Shown: positions 1 to 10,292, counted from the stretch's first letter. The stretch: DNA of 64,000 bases from a bacterium (GCA_030430075.1 JAUIGN010000045.1:1-64000); one strand, 5' to 3'. Notes: generated from the letters alone by a model not told the origin. Program-made: numbers and translations.

Positions 1-84
1 TGGGAAGGATGGAAGGAACTACTCCCCATGGTCATCGGATACGACGTTGCAAAAACAAAGTACAAGAAATGTGGCCAAACCTAA
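1..84 (+). CDS. C-terminal end of an unidentified gene (5' partial)
   Basis: Frame 1 is open from the first base to a TAA at 82-84 and would encode 27 residues ending in KYKKCGQT. Codon use is plausible, but the piece is too short to assign to a family. It is supported mainly by context: a REP-like repeat starts on the very next base, and in this window that repeat repeatedly follows real stop codons. It could still be a chance open frame. Confidence 0.4.
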   Translation, partial: WEGWKELLPMVIGYDVAKTKYKKCGQT

Positions 85-166
85 GCGTTAGCCCCGGTTC
101 ACTCATCAGCCGTCAGGCGTTCGCCCCGGTTCACTCATCAGCCGTCGGGCGTTAGCCCCGGTTTCG
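85..166 (+). repeat. REP-like head units in tandem (2.5 copies)
   Basis: A 32-bp unit beginning GCGTTAGCCCCGGTTC and containing CATCAGCCGTC is repeated directly at 85-116 and 117-148, with a partial third copy at 149-166. The same unit forms the 5' half of the dispersed element near 7593, 17468, 24117 (minus) and 26331. There are no unique spacers, so this is not a CRISPR array. Confidence 0.75.
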
Positions 167-518
167 TTATTCACAGAGGAAACCGCACGTCAACGCGTCC
201 GGCAGGCAAGCGTGACGCTCCCGGAAAGTTCACCCCAATCGACGACGACGCAGCGACATGCCCTGAAATGGCGTTCGTTGAAGAATAATCGGCGTCATTA
301 ATTCTCCGGGCTGGAGCTACGCAGCGGACGGGTTGGTTTAGAATGAGGGCATGGCCCGCGTGGTCGCGCCTCGCGCCCCGGCCAGATTGCTCGGTCCAAT
401 CTTCAGCCCCGCCGTTCTTGACTCAAGAAACGAGCCAAGAACAACTGCCGGAAACTCAGCGGTACGGACGTGCGGGAAGTTATTGATAACTCGTTGCCCA
501 GGGGGGCAGGTTCTCCGC
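167..518. other. intergenic stretch with a divergent repeat at 430-484
   Basis: No gene is supported here. Bases 430-484 resemble, in reverse orientation, bases 56019-56073 (about three quarters identical by eye, both containing ACGAGCCAAGA). An open frame continues upstream of the next gene through this repeat, which is a reason to prefer the later start at 519. Confidence 0.4.
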
Positions 519-1385
519 ATGCCAATCCGCTTCGCCTGCGAACAGTGTGGCCAGAAGCTCACCGCGCGATCGCGCCAGGTCGGGCATGTGGCCAAGTGCC
601 CGAAATGCAAACAGGAGGTAACCGTTCCTGCAGCGTCCACTCGGGGTACGACATCACCGGGTCCCGCCGCAGCGGAACCGCCCGAATCCGAGCCGGACGC
701 AGCCGATTTCTATTCGCAGTTTGCCGTCTACGACGACGACGCCGAATGGGTGTACGAAGACGACGCGGATCCAATCACCACCGTCCCCACCAACGTCAAC
801 ATCGATCGGGTGTCGTTGCCGCGCACCGTGCTCTACGCGCAAGGAATCCTGCTGGCCGTGGTCGCCGTGATCGCCTTCGTATTTGGCGTTCTCGTTGGCG
901 GCGGGCAGGCAGAACCGGAACCGGCACAGGTCGTCGCCCAACCATGCACCGTAAGCGGCCAGGTCAAATACCTGACCCAGAATGGTACCGAGATCCCGGA
1001 CGAGGGATCGGTCGTGATCGTCCTGCCGCAGGACCACCGGCCCAGCGCCGAGCAGCGGGCGTCAGTGGAAGGTTTGCGTCCTTCAGACCCCCAGCCCCAG
1101 GAAAACCACTCGGCGCTGCGAGCGATCCGGATGTTCGGCGGCGCCTACACGCGAACCGATGTCGACGGGGCCTATGACCTTCGCCTACCTTCCGCGGGCG
1201 ACTATTTCCTGCTGATCCTTTCACGCAACCGCAATCGGGATGCGAACGAAGACCCCGTCAGGGCCGATCTGGCGCAGATCGGCGGATACTTCCTGCCGGC
1301 CACGGAACTTCTGCGGGGCCATCGTTACGAATGGAAATCGGTCACCGTCCGCAGAGACCAAACGCTCGACGATGTCGTCTTTTAA
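519..1385 (+). CDS. zinc-ribbon membrane protein with carboxypeptidase-regulatory-like domain
   Basis: The 288-residue product starts with a zinc ribbon (CEQC and CPKC pairs within the first 35 residues). A short acidic linker follows, then one membrane helix around residues 110-135, and then a C-terminal region starting CTVSGQVKY that resembles the beta-sandwich carboxypeptidase regulatory fold (GAYTRTDVDGAYDLRLP). The ATG at 519 follows a purine-rich GGGGGGCAGG and places the zinc ribbon at the N-terminus, as in two other proteins here (56230-57138 and 57283-58182). No enzymatic residues are seen. This is probably a planctomycete membrane-anchored protein with an exposed C-terminus; the function is unknown. 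Confidence 0.8.
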   Translation: MPIRFACEQCGQKLTARSRQVGHVAKCPKCKQEVTVPAASTRGTTSPGPAAAEPPESEPDAADFYSQFAVYDDDAEWVYEDDADPITTVPTNVNIDRVSLPRTVLYAQGILLAVVAVIAFVFGVLVGGGQAEPEPAQVVAQPCTVSGQVKYLTQNGTEIPDEGSVVIVLPQDHRPSAEQRASVEGLRPSDPQPQENHSALRAIRMFGGAYTRTDVDGAYDLRLPSAGDYFLLILSRNRNRDANEDPVRADLAQIGGYFLPATELLRGHRYEWKSVTVRRDQTLDDVVF

Positions 1386-1906
1386 TCGCTGACCAGGCAA
1401 GAACACCCCCCGTAGCCTGCGTCCACCCACGCCACCAGCCATTCCGCGGCGCGATCGCGCCAGCAAGAACGTGCACCGCCGCCGTCGGCTGGAGACGGGA
1501 CCTCACCATCGTACGTGGATCCTGAGCATTGGCCGGCCGTCGATCGGGCCGGTAACTTGCCGACCGGGGCGACTGGCCGCCTCCCCACCTTGGGGATCGC
1601 GTTGCAGGAGACTGCGGCTCTCAGGCAGGGGCAGCGGCCGATCGTGCGGTCCGCCTAATCGCCGACCGGCGCGGTCTCAATTGGACTTCCTCCTGAGCCG
1701 GGCCTGAGTTCGTAACATCTTGTATCCTTGGACGATAGAGGAATCGACTGGCGCCTCAACGGGCGGACGGCCTTTGCAGGAAAGGCGGACGGCGCGTTAG
1801 ATTGGAATGGTCGGGAAACTTTGCCGCCCCCACGTTCGTCAAACCTGTCGCGGGCCAGGCCGATTCCTGAGTCAACCTCACACCTCGGACGCATCGAGCA
1901 CCACCA
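1386..1906. other. intergenic, 521 bp, no feature recognised
   Basis: I see no supported gene, RNA or convincing promoter. It separates two co-directional genes and presumably holds the promoter of the pseudokinase gene. Confidence 0.4.
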
Positions 1907-4900
1907 ATGTCGATTTCCTTCCCAGACTTTTGGAAGCTCATCATCGAGAGTCGTCTGCTGACCGCGGACCAGTGCCAGCAGCTCTCGGCCCAATACGGCA
2001 GCGTGACGGGAAGTGCAGGGCAGGGGAATCCCAAATCGCTGGCCCAATGGCTGGTTTCCCAGAATATCCTCAGTCGCTATCAGGCGACCATCATTCTAGG
2101 CGGACGTTCCGGCCCTTTTTTCTACGGCGAATACAAGATCCACGACCGGATCGAGAAGGGCCGATTGGCGGGCGCGTTTCGAGCCGCCCATGCGGGCTCG
2201 AATCACCCGGTCCTGTTGATGTTCATCACGGGCCAGGCGGCACAGGACGCGAATCGCTGGCAACAACTCAAATCCACCCTCCCGACCATCGTCCACCCCA
2301 ACGTCGTGCGGTGCTACGACGCGGTCGATCTGAAGTCCTACAAATTCCTCGTGCTCGAGAATCTGCAGGGCTGCACGATCGCCGAACACCTGGCGGCCAG
2401 CGGACCGCTTCCCGTTGCCCAGGCCTGCCTGATGATGCGCCACGCAGCGGCCGGCCTGGCAATCACGCATCAACACGGGCGTCCCCACGGTGACGTGCGG
2501 CCGAGCAACCTTTGGCTGGATCGATCGGGCCTGACCAAAGTGTTGATCGATCCGAACGTTCCACTCCAACCCCTCAGTGAGGCCCGTGGTGACGAGCAGA
2601 AGCGAATCCAGGCCAGCGCCGATTACATGGCCCCCGAGCTCGCTCAGCCAGGTGCGACTCCATCGGTCGTCACCGACATCTATTCACTGGGCTGCTCGCT
2701 TTACGAACTTCTCTCGGGAAGCGTCCCGTTCCCAGGCGGAACGGTCGCCGAGAAGCTACAGCGGCACGCCACCGAAGCGATCAAGCCACTGGATCCTCAA
2801 CGCGTCCCCGGCGCGGTCGCGCAGATGGTCGCTTACATGATGGCTAAGAACCCGGGAGTGCGCTTCCAGCAGGCAGCCATCGTTTCGGACCAAATGACGC
2901 CTTACCTGGATGCCGCTGGGCTGGCTCTCCAACCTCCAACGCCGACCGCAACGCAACTTGTTTACGAACAGTGGCTGGCGCGACAGCAGGTCGCCGCGAC
3001 AACACCGGCGGCGGTCGGTGCGGCGCCGGCAGTTGCTGTAGCGACCCCGGTCGGCCCGACGCCTCCCCAAGCGGCAGCACCAGCGGCGGTTGCGGCACCC
3101 GTTGCAACCCCGGTTGCAACGCCAGCCGCTCCCTCGGCGGCCCCGCAGGTCACCCCCAGCGGGCCCGCCGTGAACCTGAAAGCCGCTCCTCGCCGGAAAG
3201 GCAAGTCGGTCGCCCCGACGACGGCAGTCGGTCGGGCTGCCCGTGAACGGGCCAAGCGGAAGAAGCAGTTGCTCTTCGCCGGATCGGCCGTCGGCACGGC
3301 CGTGGTCGTTTCCATCGTGGGCATCATTGTGCTCCTGAACCTTGACCAAGCCCCGACGCCCGCGCCGGCAGCGGGCACCGCCGGCGGCACCCCGCCGGGC
3401 ACGACGAGCGGCGCGGCGGCAATCCCCGTGAGCACACCGGCCGCAAACCCCGGCACCCGGACTGCAGCCAACGGCACCGCCACACCTCGCAGCACTCCGC
3501 GCGGCGACAACGATTCCCGGCCGGCCGCGCAATCAGCGGCGGCAGACGTCGAGCAGATCGCCGACAACGGTGACGTCCTGTGGGCCTCGCCGACGAACGG
3601 ATCGGCGGTCAACCTGGATTTCCTACCCGGCGGCGCGCAGGTCTTTCTCATCGCCCGCCCCAGCGAGATGTTGGCGAACGCCGAAGGAGAACGAGTCCTC
3701 CGCGCTTTGGGCCCCGACTTCGCCGCGGCCCGAACCGCGTGGGAAACTGCTTCCGGATTCGAGTTGGCAGAGATCGAGCAGTTGGTGCTGGGAATGTACG
3801 GCAACGGCGGCCAGTTCCCGCGGGTTTCGCTGGTGGTCCACCCGGCGTCGCCGATCAGCGCCGATGCCCTGCAGGAGAAATGGGGGAACCCCACCGAGAA
3901 TGAGAACGGCGGCAAACCGTTCCTGGAGTCGCCCAACGGCTGGGCCTATTACGTTCCTGCGGACGGAGATGGCGCATTCGTGATGGGACATCCGACGGAG
4001 ATCGCGGACCTGGCAAGCACCGATGCGGCGCCCCCGTTGCTGCGCCGCGAAATCGGCCAATTGGTGCGTGCGTCCGATGGCGAGCGACATGTTAATGCGT
4101 TCTTCGCGCCGAACTTCTTCTTTGCAGACGGCCGCTCGATCTTCACCGGCAACAACGAAAAAGCCCTCGGGCCGGTCAGTTGGTTTCTCGGCGATGGACT
4201 TAAGGCGGCAATGGTAAGTTTGCATTTCACCGATCAGTTGTACTTTGAAATGCGGATGGAGAGCGACATTGTTGTCGACCGCTACACGCTGGCTACCCAG
4301 TTCCGCGATCGTCTCCAGGAGATGCCGCAAGCCATCGAATCGTACATTGTCAATCTGAATCCGGGTCCCTACTGGCGGGCCGTCGCCTTCCGCTATCCGG
4401 GGATGGTCAGCTTCCTGCACGAGCACACCCGCATCGGCGTCGAAGGAAACCACGCGGTCATCAACACGATCCTCCCGGTTGTTGCTGCCCACAATCTCGT
4501 GTTCGGCGGAGAGATGATGCTCGCATCGACGCCGGGCGCCGTGGTCGCCAGCACGGCCGCCCCCCAGGAAACTGGGCCCCAGACGATCGAAGAGGTCCTG
4601 AACTCGAAGATTTCGATCAGCTTTGATCAAGACTCGCTCGAGTTCTCGATGCAGAACGTCGTCAAGGAGGTCACCTCGACCTATCAACTCCCGTTCGAAT
4701 TCGCCATCAAGATCATCGGCGACGACTTGAAGTTGGACGGCATCACGCGGAACGGGCAGATCCGCGACTTCCAGCAAGAGGACAAGACGGTCGCGGAGGT
4801 GCTGACCGCAATGGTCATGAAGGCCAACCCCGTGACCACCGTGACCGCGCCGAATCAGAAGGACCAAAAGCTGCTCTGGGTGGTCGCGCCCGCGCCGGAC

Positions 4901-4987
4901 AATCCTTCAAATCGCATTATCCTTATCACCACGCGGCAGGTTGCCGATCAGAAATACACGCTGCCGGAGGTGTTTCGCCTGCCGTAG
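1907..4987 (+). CDS. pseudokinase-like membrane protein with C-terminal STN-like domain
   Basis: 1026 residues. Residues about 65-335 are a Ser/Thr kinase fold that keeps the HGDVRPSN catalytic-loop outline and a MAPEL motif. The VAIK lysine is not evident (the strand reads HPVLLMFI), HRD is HGD, and the DFG is replaced by IDPN, so it is probably catalytically inactive. An Ala/Pro-rich linker precedes a membrane helix (LLFAGSAVGTAVVVSIVGII, about residues 450-475). The outer part holds a large uncharacterised region and a C-terminal module (ISISFDQDSLEFSMQNVV onward) like the short N-terminal domains of secretins and TonB receptors. The next gene has a similar end, which suggests a paired cell-envelope role. 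No strong ribosome binding site is visible at the ATG. Confidence 0.8.
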   Translation: MSISFPDFWKLIIESRLLTADQCQQLSAQYGSVTGSAGQGNPKSLAQWLVSQNILSRYQATIILGGRSGPFFYGEYKIHDRIEKGRLAGAFRAAHAGSNHPVLLMFITGQAAQDANRWQQLKSTLPTIVHPNVVRCYDAVDLKSYKFLVLENLQGCTIAEHLAASGPLPVAQACLMMRHAAAGLAITHQHGRPHGDVRPSNLWLDRSGLTKVLIDPNVPLQPLSEARGDEQKRIQASADYMAPELAQPGATPSVVTDIYSLGCSLYELLSGSVPFPGGTVAEKLQRHATEAIKPLDPQRVPGAVAQMVAYMMAKNPGVRFQQAAIVSDQMTPYLDAAGLALQPPTPTATQLVYEQWLARQQVAATTPAAVGAAPAVAVATPVGPTPPQAAAPAAVAAPVATPVATPAAPSAAPQVTPSGPAVNLKAAPRRKGKSVAPTTAVGRAARERAKRKKQLLFAGSAVGTAVVVSIVGIIVLLNLDQAPTPAPAAGTAGGTPPGTTSGAAAIPVSTPAANPGTRTAANGTATPRSTPRGDNDSRPAAQSAAADVEQIADNGDVLWASPTNGSAVNLDFLPGGAQVFLIARPSEMLANAEGERVLRALGPDFAAARTAWETASGFELAEIEQLVLGMYGNGGQFPRVSLVVHPASPISADALQEKWGNPTENENGGKPFLESPNGWAYYVPADGDGAFVMGHPTEIADLASTDAAPPLLRREIGQLVRASDGERHVNAFFAPNFFFADGRSIFTGNNEKALGPVSWFLGDGLKAAMVSLHFTDQLYFEMRMESDIVVDRYTLATQFRDRLQEMPQAIESYIVNLNPGPYWRAVAFRYPGMVSFLHEHTRIGVEGNHAVINTILPVVAAHNLVFGGEMMLASTPGAVVASTAAPQETGPQTIEEVLNSKISISFDQDSLEFSMQNVVKEVTSTYQLPFEFAIKIIGDDLKLDGITRNGQIRDFQQEDKTVAEVLTAMVMKANPVTTVTAPNQKDQKLLWVVAPAPDNPSNRIILITTRQVADQKYTLPEVFRLP

Positions 4988-5050
4988 CTCGATCTGACGC
5001 GTACAATTGCCGAACAGGCGTCGCCGCATGGGAGCGGCAGCCCTGACGTC

Positions 5051-7477
5051 GTGAGCGACCGACCAGAGGCAGGGAACTTCGTGGCCCCATTCACCATCGA
5101 ATGCACGACATGCCGAGCTCGGCTGAAGGTCCGTGACGAGTCGGCCATCGGCCAGATTCTCACTTGCCCCAAGTGCAGCAGCATGGTGTTGGTCGAGCGT
5201 CCTGCAGATCCAGAAGCTGCGGCCGCCGACCAGGCCAACACCCCGTCTGCGGCGGCGGCCTCCCAGGCGACCTCGGCTCACGCCGCAGCCCCTCAGACAA
5301 CGACGCCCCGCGCTCCGGGCAAAAACGCCGCCGAACCACATCCGCCGGGGCACGATCTCGCATCTTCCGCGACCGACCGCGACGCTCCTCAGGTCGAGCA
5401 CTCGATGCGCGCATCCATGCCTGGCGACGCCGGCCCTGAGCCGCCGGTCGCGCCCTCGACATCGCCGAGCCGCCGCGACGAGCCGGAAACGAATGATCGC
5501 GGTACGGACGAACCTCTCTCGGATACCGTCGAAGATCTCTCGGTCTACGGGACGCGAGATCGTCCCGACGGCATCCCCGAACTGCCACCGCCCCCAACAG
5601 ACATCTCGCCGCCCACGGAGATCCCGCTGCCAGAGATACCCGCGTCGGTGATGTCGGACCAACCTCTCCTGCCGACCGATGCCTGGACCTCCGAAAGCTC
5701 GCACCGGATTCGCAGTTGGTTGATGCTCGCCGGAGCCGCCACGTTGGGGATTTTCGTCGCCGTCGGCGTGTTTGCTCTGGTTGCGATGCAGTGGTCCCGC
5801 AACAAGCAAGTGGCGGTTGCCGAGTCGCCGGGGGCTCAGACGGTCGCCAGCGAAGGTAGCGAGACGCCCGCCGACCAGGCCACGTCAGGGCAGGGGGGGC
5901 CCGGCGCGCCCGATGCAACCGCGGCCAAACCTCGCCAACCGGCCGACTCGCCGCCCGCCGACGATCCGGCGCATGGGGAGTCGTCGGCTGAGCCGCCGAC
6001 CCGTCCGTCGACACCATCCAAGCCCGTCTCTCCCGAATCCGCGAACGGGGGTCCGATCGCACCGGGCGCAACCGCAGTGGAGGCAAACAGTCCGGCTTCG
6101 CCTGATCCAGCTGCCCCTGAGATCGCAACCGGCGGTACGGCGTTGCCTGAGTCGGCGCCTCCCGCGGACGAGCATCCGCCCGGCCTCGTGGCAACGTCGC
6201 CGCTCGACGAAGCGCCGCCGGACCTGAATCCCGCTGATGAGATCACCGGTGCGGTCGACACGTCGATGGAGAAGACGCTCAAATCCTTCGAGGAATTACT
6301 GGACGGCACGCCGCCGGGGGATGGATCAGCTTCCGCCGAGGTCGCCCGTCGGACTCCCGCAGAACTCGGGGGCGAGCCCATCGGTCCCCCGCGTCCGGAG
6401 CCGCGCGCAATCGATCTAGCGGCTCGGCTGGAAGACACGATCCCGGAGATTCAGTTCGAGAACATGCCCTTGAACGATTTTCTCCGCTTCGTCGCCAATC
6501 TCAGCACCATCCCGATTACCCTGATCCCGGATGCATTGCGGTGGTCGGACGTTGCAGCCGACACGCCGGTCTCTGCGCATCAGAAAGAAACAACCACACG
6601 TCGACTGCTCGAAGACGTCGTGGAATCGCAAGGCCTCGCGCTGCGACTTGCCGGAGACCAGCTCCTGATCACATTGCCGGAAGCAGGAGTCCATCGCCAG
6701 CGCGTGGCAGTCGCCGACCTGGCCGCGTCCCCGCCAGAGATGACGGCCTTGCAGAACGATATCACGCGGCTGGTGGCTCCCGAATCATGGCAAACAGCGG
6801 GCGGCTTGGGGCGAATCGCCGTCGACGCAGACGAACTGGTCGTGCAGCAGTCCTCTGCCGCACACCGGCAGGTGATCGAGTTTCTGGAGAAGCTGCGGCT
6901 CGCGAGGGGCCTGAGCCCGTCGACCGACGTTGGGGGGCCGAAGTCCAACCTCGCATCACGAACGGCCCGCTGCCGCGATGCCCTGCAGGCCAGGATCACC
7001 CTGAATTTCTTTCAACCAACACCGCTCGACGTCGTCATCGACCGGCTGGCCAAGTCCGCCAAGTGTCACCTGCTGATCGACTGGCAGGCGCTCACTGGGG
7101 CTGGCTGGAACGCCGATACGCAAGTCACGTTGACCATCACCAACACACCCCTGGTCGACGCCCTCAATGAGTTGCTCACACCACGCGGACTCGCCCATCG
7201 CTGTGTGGACAGCGGCCTGCTCCAGGTGACAACGGCCGACAAGCTTCATCGCAACAGCGAATTCGAGATCTACCCTGTCCCGGACCTGATCGGGCGCGGA
7301 TCGGCCGCCGACGTCCTGGCCGGTGTCCGTGAGAAAATGGGGACCGCCTGGCTGGCCGACGAAAGGGCAGCCATTCAACTGGACGTCGATAAAGCGAGCC
7401 GCTCGATTCTTGCCTGCCTACCACAACCTGGGCAAGTCGCCTTGGAAAACGCGATCGCGGAACTGCGCTCCGAGTAA
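5051..7477 (+). CDS. zinc-ribbon membrane protein with STN/secretin-like C-terminus
   Basis: 808 residues starting at GTG. An N-terminal zinc ribbon (CTTC, CPKC) is followed by a long low-complexity Pro/Ala/Glu region, a membrane helix around residues 220-245 (LMLAGAATLGIFVAVGVFAL), another low-complexity linker, and two modules (from about residue 465 and about 650) with the pattern of secretin/TonB short N-terminal domains (IQFENMPLNDFLRFVANLS; ITLNFFQPTPLDVVIDRLA). It lies 63 bp after the pseudokinase gene and is probably co-transcribed. No pore domain of a true secretin is present. An envelope-associated function is inferred; the exact role is unknown. Confidence 0.78.
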   Translation: MSDRPEAGNFVAPFTIECTTCRARLKVRDESAIGQILTCPKCSSMVLVERPADPEAAAADQANTPSAAAASQATSAHAAAPQTTTPRAPGKNAAEPHPPGHDLASSATDRDAPQVEHSMRASMPGDAGPEPPVAPSTSPSRRDEPETNDRGTDEPLSDTVEDLSVYGTRDRPDGIPELPPPPTDISPPTEIPLPEIPASVMSDQPLLPTDAWTSESSHRIRSWLMLAGAATLGIFVAVGVFALVAMQWSRNKQVAVAESPGAQTVASEGSETPADQATSGQGGPGAPDATAAKPRQPADSPPADDPAHGESSAEPPTRPSTPSKPVSPESANGGPIAPGATAVEANSPASPDPAAPEIATGGTALPESAPPADEHPPGLVATSPLDEAPPDLNPADEITGAVDTSMEKTLKSFEELLDGTPPGDGSASAEVARRTPAELGGEPIGPPRPEPRAIDLAARLEDTIPEIQFENMPLNDFLRFVANLSTIPITLIPDALRWSDVAADTPVSAHQKETTTRRLLEDVVESQGLALRLAGDQLLITLPEAGVHRQRVAVADLAASPPEMTALQNDITRLVAPESWQTAGGLGRIAVDADELVVQQSSAAHRQVIEFLEKLRLARGLSPSTDVGGPKSNLASRTARCRDALQARITLNFFQPTPLDVVIDRLAKSAKCHLLIDWQALTGAGWNADTQVTLTITNTPLVDALNELLTPRGLAHRCVDSGLLQVTTADKLHRNSEFEIYPVPDLIGRGSAADVLAGVREKMGTAWLADERAAIQLDVDKASRSILACLPQPGQVALENAIAELRSE

Positions 7478-7592
7478 CGCGGGAGAAGATCCACCCGGCA
7501 AATGGGTCCACGCGCAGATCGGACGCGCATCGGTGGATGCAGCAACCAGGTTACCGTGGAACACTCATTAACCGCTGGGCGTTACCGCAGAT

Positions 7593-7681
7593 CATTCATC
7601 AGCCGTTGGGCGTTAGCCCCGGTTCAGTCGAAACCTGCACAAACCGGACGCGAACGCCCTCCGGCTGATCTGCACGGCGTT
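7593..7681 (+). repeat. REP-like dispersed repeat, full copy
   Basis: This copy carries the head CATTCATCAGCCGTTGGGCG, the GGGCGTTAGCCC mini-palindrome, the middle AACCGGACGC and the tail CCGGCTGATCTGCACGGCG. A degenerate head copy precedes it (about 7567-7590). It lies between convergent genes. Confidence 0.75.
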
Positions 7682-7756
7682 CTTGGTAAGTTAACCACAA
7701 CCGCTTGCTATACACTGACGCGCCCTGAATGGTTGTTCATTCCCAAACAATCCAGG

Positions 7757-9796
7757 TTACCGCGACGATGACTCCGGCGGGGAGATCCCATAGCGGTCCA
7801 GTTTGCGGTCGAGCGTCGAGCGGTTGATCTCGAGAATCCTGGCGGCTTCACGCTTGTTCCACTCGGTCCATTGCAACGTTGCCTCGATATGCTCACGCTC
7901 GAGCGATTCCAGTGACCTGGGACGAAAATTCTGCTCGTGCGTGGCATCCAGCCAGGCTGCCAGATCGAGGCGGCTGGTGAAGTGCAGGTCACCGGCGTCG
8001 ATTTCATTCCCTTCGCAATAGACCAGGGCCCGATCCATCACATTTCGTAATTCACGCACGTTCCCGGGCCACTCGTTGCGCACCAGCAGTTCCATGGCGG
8101 CATCCGAAATCCGGGGCACTTCCCGGCCGACTCGGCGGCAGGTCCGTTCGAGAAAATGCGCCGCCAACTCCGGAATATCCTCGTCGTGCTCTCTCAGCGA
8201 AGGGACACGGACTTCCAGGATCTGCAATCGATAGTAAAGGTCTTTGCGAAACTCGCCCGCTTCCACCGCCCGTTCCAGGTCGCGGTTGGTGGCAGAGACG
8301 ACGCGCGTATCAACCTGCACGGGCTCGTGCCCTCCAACCCGCTCGAAACTATGTCCTTCCAGCACGCGGAGAAACTTTGCCTGCATGGCCATCGGCATTT
8401 CGCCCACTTCATCCAGGAACAAGGTTCCCGTATCCGCTTGCTCGAACTTCCCGATCTTCCGCCCTGTCGCCCCGGTAAAGGAACCCGGTTCGTGCCCGAA
8501 GAGCTCGCTTTCCAGGAGCGTTTCGGTCAGTGCGGCGCAATTCAAACAGACGAAGGGACAGTCGCGGCGATTGCTGTTGAAATGGATGGCGCGGGCCACC
8601 AGTTCTTTGCCGACGCCGCTTTCACCGCGGACCAGCGCGGTCGTGTCGTAACGGGCGACACGGGCAATCGAGTCACGCAAACGGCGCATCGGGACGCTGC
8701 TGCCGATCAGGTCACTCTCGACTTCGAGTAGTTGACGTAGCGAGCGGTTCTGGCGAAACGCCTTGTCCAGCTCATCGCTCAACGAGTCGCGCACCGCCAG
8801 TTCGTCCAACCTGATCGCCAACTGATCCGCAACCGCCAGCGCAAACTCGAGCGCGTTCGCGCCCAGCATCATGTTCGCCTGCAGCGAGTACAAATGAACC
8901 AGGCCCGTGATTTGGCCATTGTGCCGCAACGGGGCGCAGATCACACTCTGTGCCTGCATATCGTTGAGTGTTTCAAAGCCCTTGCCTTCCTGTTGCATGT
9001 CGATTCCCAAGACGGCCTGTTTCTCTTGCAGTGCGGCGCGGGAAAGGCGGGTCGATACTTTGTGGTATGGCGTCTGCTCCGGGGCGCGATAGGCGATGAT
9101 TCTGAGCGAATTCGGGTCGGACCGGTCTTCGACATCGGCGGGAAACAAGAGCACGGCTCCCAGGTCCACGCCAATCGCCTCCAGCAACCCGTCCAGCGCC
9201 AACTCGCTGATCTCACTGATGTCCGACGCCGCAACCATGCTCACCACCAGCCGAAACAGCCGAGCGATCGCTTCCCGCGCGCCGGACTCTTCGTCGTCGA
9301 TGAGAATACTGCTCTCGGTGAAGTAGCGTGTCTGGTTTCGTCGCTCGAGGATCTCCGGTTCGGGCGACGAACGTTCTCCGTCCAGGGCGGTCAACGATTC
9401 CGCGCCCGCCGTCAGGCTGCTCGTGCTCGCCCCACCCGCGCCCGTTCCGCCACCATCCAACGGCTGGGCAATATCAAACGTGAACAAGAGTTCAACGTTG
9501 CCAATCGAAATCAGGTCTCCCGTCCGCAACGGTTCTCGGCCGGAAATCTTGGTACCGTTCAGCTTCGTCCCGTTGCGGCTCTGCAAGTCCTCAAGGAACC
9601 AGCACGACTCATCAAACTCAATCTCCGCATGGCGGCGACTACACTCTTCGTCGGCCACCACGATCCCGTTTGCCGGATCGCGACCCAAGGTCATTGTGCG
9701 ACGCGGTAGAAGTTTGTAGATGTCACACCAGCTACCCTCCTTCCGCGCGACGAGAAAGGCGGATTCAAGTTTGCTGGAAAGAGAGGTCGTGACCAT
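7757..9796 (-). CDS. FHA-GAF sigma-54-dependent transcriptional activator
   Basis: 679 residues from the ATG; an in-frame GTG at 9823 is an alternative start. An N-terminal FHA domain ([26 protein letters not shown], within about residues 15-110) reads phosphothreonine signals. A GAF-like sensor follows (about 175-340), then the AAA+ sigma-54 interaction domain with Walker A GESGVGKE and Walker [10 protein letters not shown], and a C-terminal Fis-type helix-turn-helix ([20 protein letters not shown]). The sigma-54 loop reads GSFTGA instead of the usual GAFTGA. FHA plus sigma-54 architecture suggests control by Ser/Thr kinases, which are plentiful here. The targets are not visible. Confidence 0.92.
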   Translation of the reverse strand: MVTTSLSSKLESAFLVARKEGSWCDIYKLLPRRTMTLGRDPANGIVVADEECSRRHAEIEFDESCWFLEDLQSRNGTKLNGTKISGREPLRTGDLISIGNVELLFTFDIAQPLDGGGTGAGGASTSSLTAGAESLTALDGERSSPEPEILERRNQTRYFTESSILIDDEESGAREAIARLFRLVVSMVAASDISEISELALDGLLEAIGVDLGAVLLFPADVEDRSDPNSLRIIAYRAPEQTPYHKVSTRLSRAALQEKQAVLGIDMQQEGKGFETLNDMQAQSVICAPLRHNGQITGLVHLYSLQANMMLGANALEFALAVADQLAIRLDELAVRDSLSDELDKAFRQNRSLRQLLEVESDLIGSSVPMRRLRDSIARVARYDTTALVRGESGVGKELVARAIHFNSNRRDCPFVCLNCAALTETLLESELFGHEPGSFTGATGRKIGKFEQADTGTLFLDEVGEMPMAMQAKFLRVLEGHSFERVGGHEPVQVDTRVVSATNRDLERAVEAGEFRKDLYYRLQILEVRVPSLREHDEDIPELAAHFLERTCRRVGREVPRISDAAMELLVRNEWPGNVRELRNVMDRALVYCEGNEIDAGDLHFTSRLDLAAWLDATHEQNFRPRSLESLEREHIEATLQWTEWNKREAARILEINRSTLDRKLDRYGISPPESSSR

Positions 9797-10046
9797 CGAG
9801 CTGCTTCGCTTCACCTGAACCACCGTCTGCCAGTGCGTCCACGTAACCTACGTGATTGGGCGGGACGGAGCAAGCGATCGGCCGCCGCAGAATACCGCCC
9901 CTGTCTACGCTCTTGCGCGACTCGCGGTAACCCGGATGGTGGTAATCAACGAGGCCGCTTCGCTGCCGTTAAGTCACGGATCGGACACCGTGTGGGAACG
10001 CCCCATGCCTCGCTGGTCTGACACGCCACCTCGCCGGCCATCCGCC

Positions 10047-10117
10047 TTGAGCCCCCAGCGCCGTTGATGGCGGAGCGAACCGAACACCAACGCGTTTCGG
10101 CTGATCGGCGCGGCGTT
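10047..10117 (+). repeat. REP-like repeat, 3' part
   Basis: It begins TTGAGCCCCCAGCGCCG and continues into CGTTTCGGCTGATCGGCG. It matches the middle and tail of the copies at 7593, 24031 and 26331 but lacks a clear CATCAGCC head. Confidence 0.6.
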
Positions 10118-10258
10118 TTGGACCGGTTCATCGCCAGTGACAGGTCCACAGCGGCGTGCACTGAATCGTCGGCCACCGATGCATGATCCGCGATAGCCCA
10201 GGCCTTCGTGAAGTCAAGGTCGGCAGCCCTATCGGAACGGATCGCAGGCAAGAATGAA

Positions 10259-10292
10259 GAAGACGCCCGGCGGCGGCACGCCGGGCGTCTTC
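10259..10292. terminator. 14-bp perfect stem-loop, possible terminator
   Basis: GAAGACGCCCGGCG at 10259-10272 pairs perfectly with 10279-10292 across a 6-nt loop. On the minus strand it is followed by a moderately T-rich CTTCATTCTT; on the plus strand there is no T tract. The nearest upstream minus-strand gene (RidA) ends 550 bp away, so its owner is unclear. Confidence 0.45.

Noticed and set aside
85-166. Regularly repeated 32-bp units resembling a short CRISPR array
   Set aside because: The units are directly adjacent with no unique spacers, and single copies of the same unit occur across the window; no cas genes are present.
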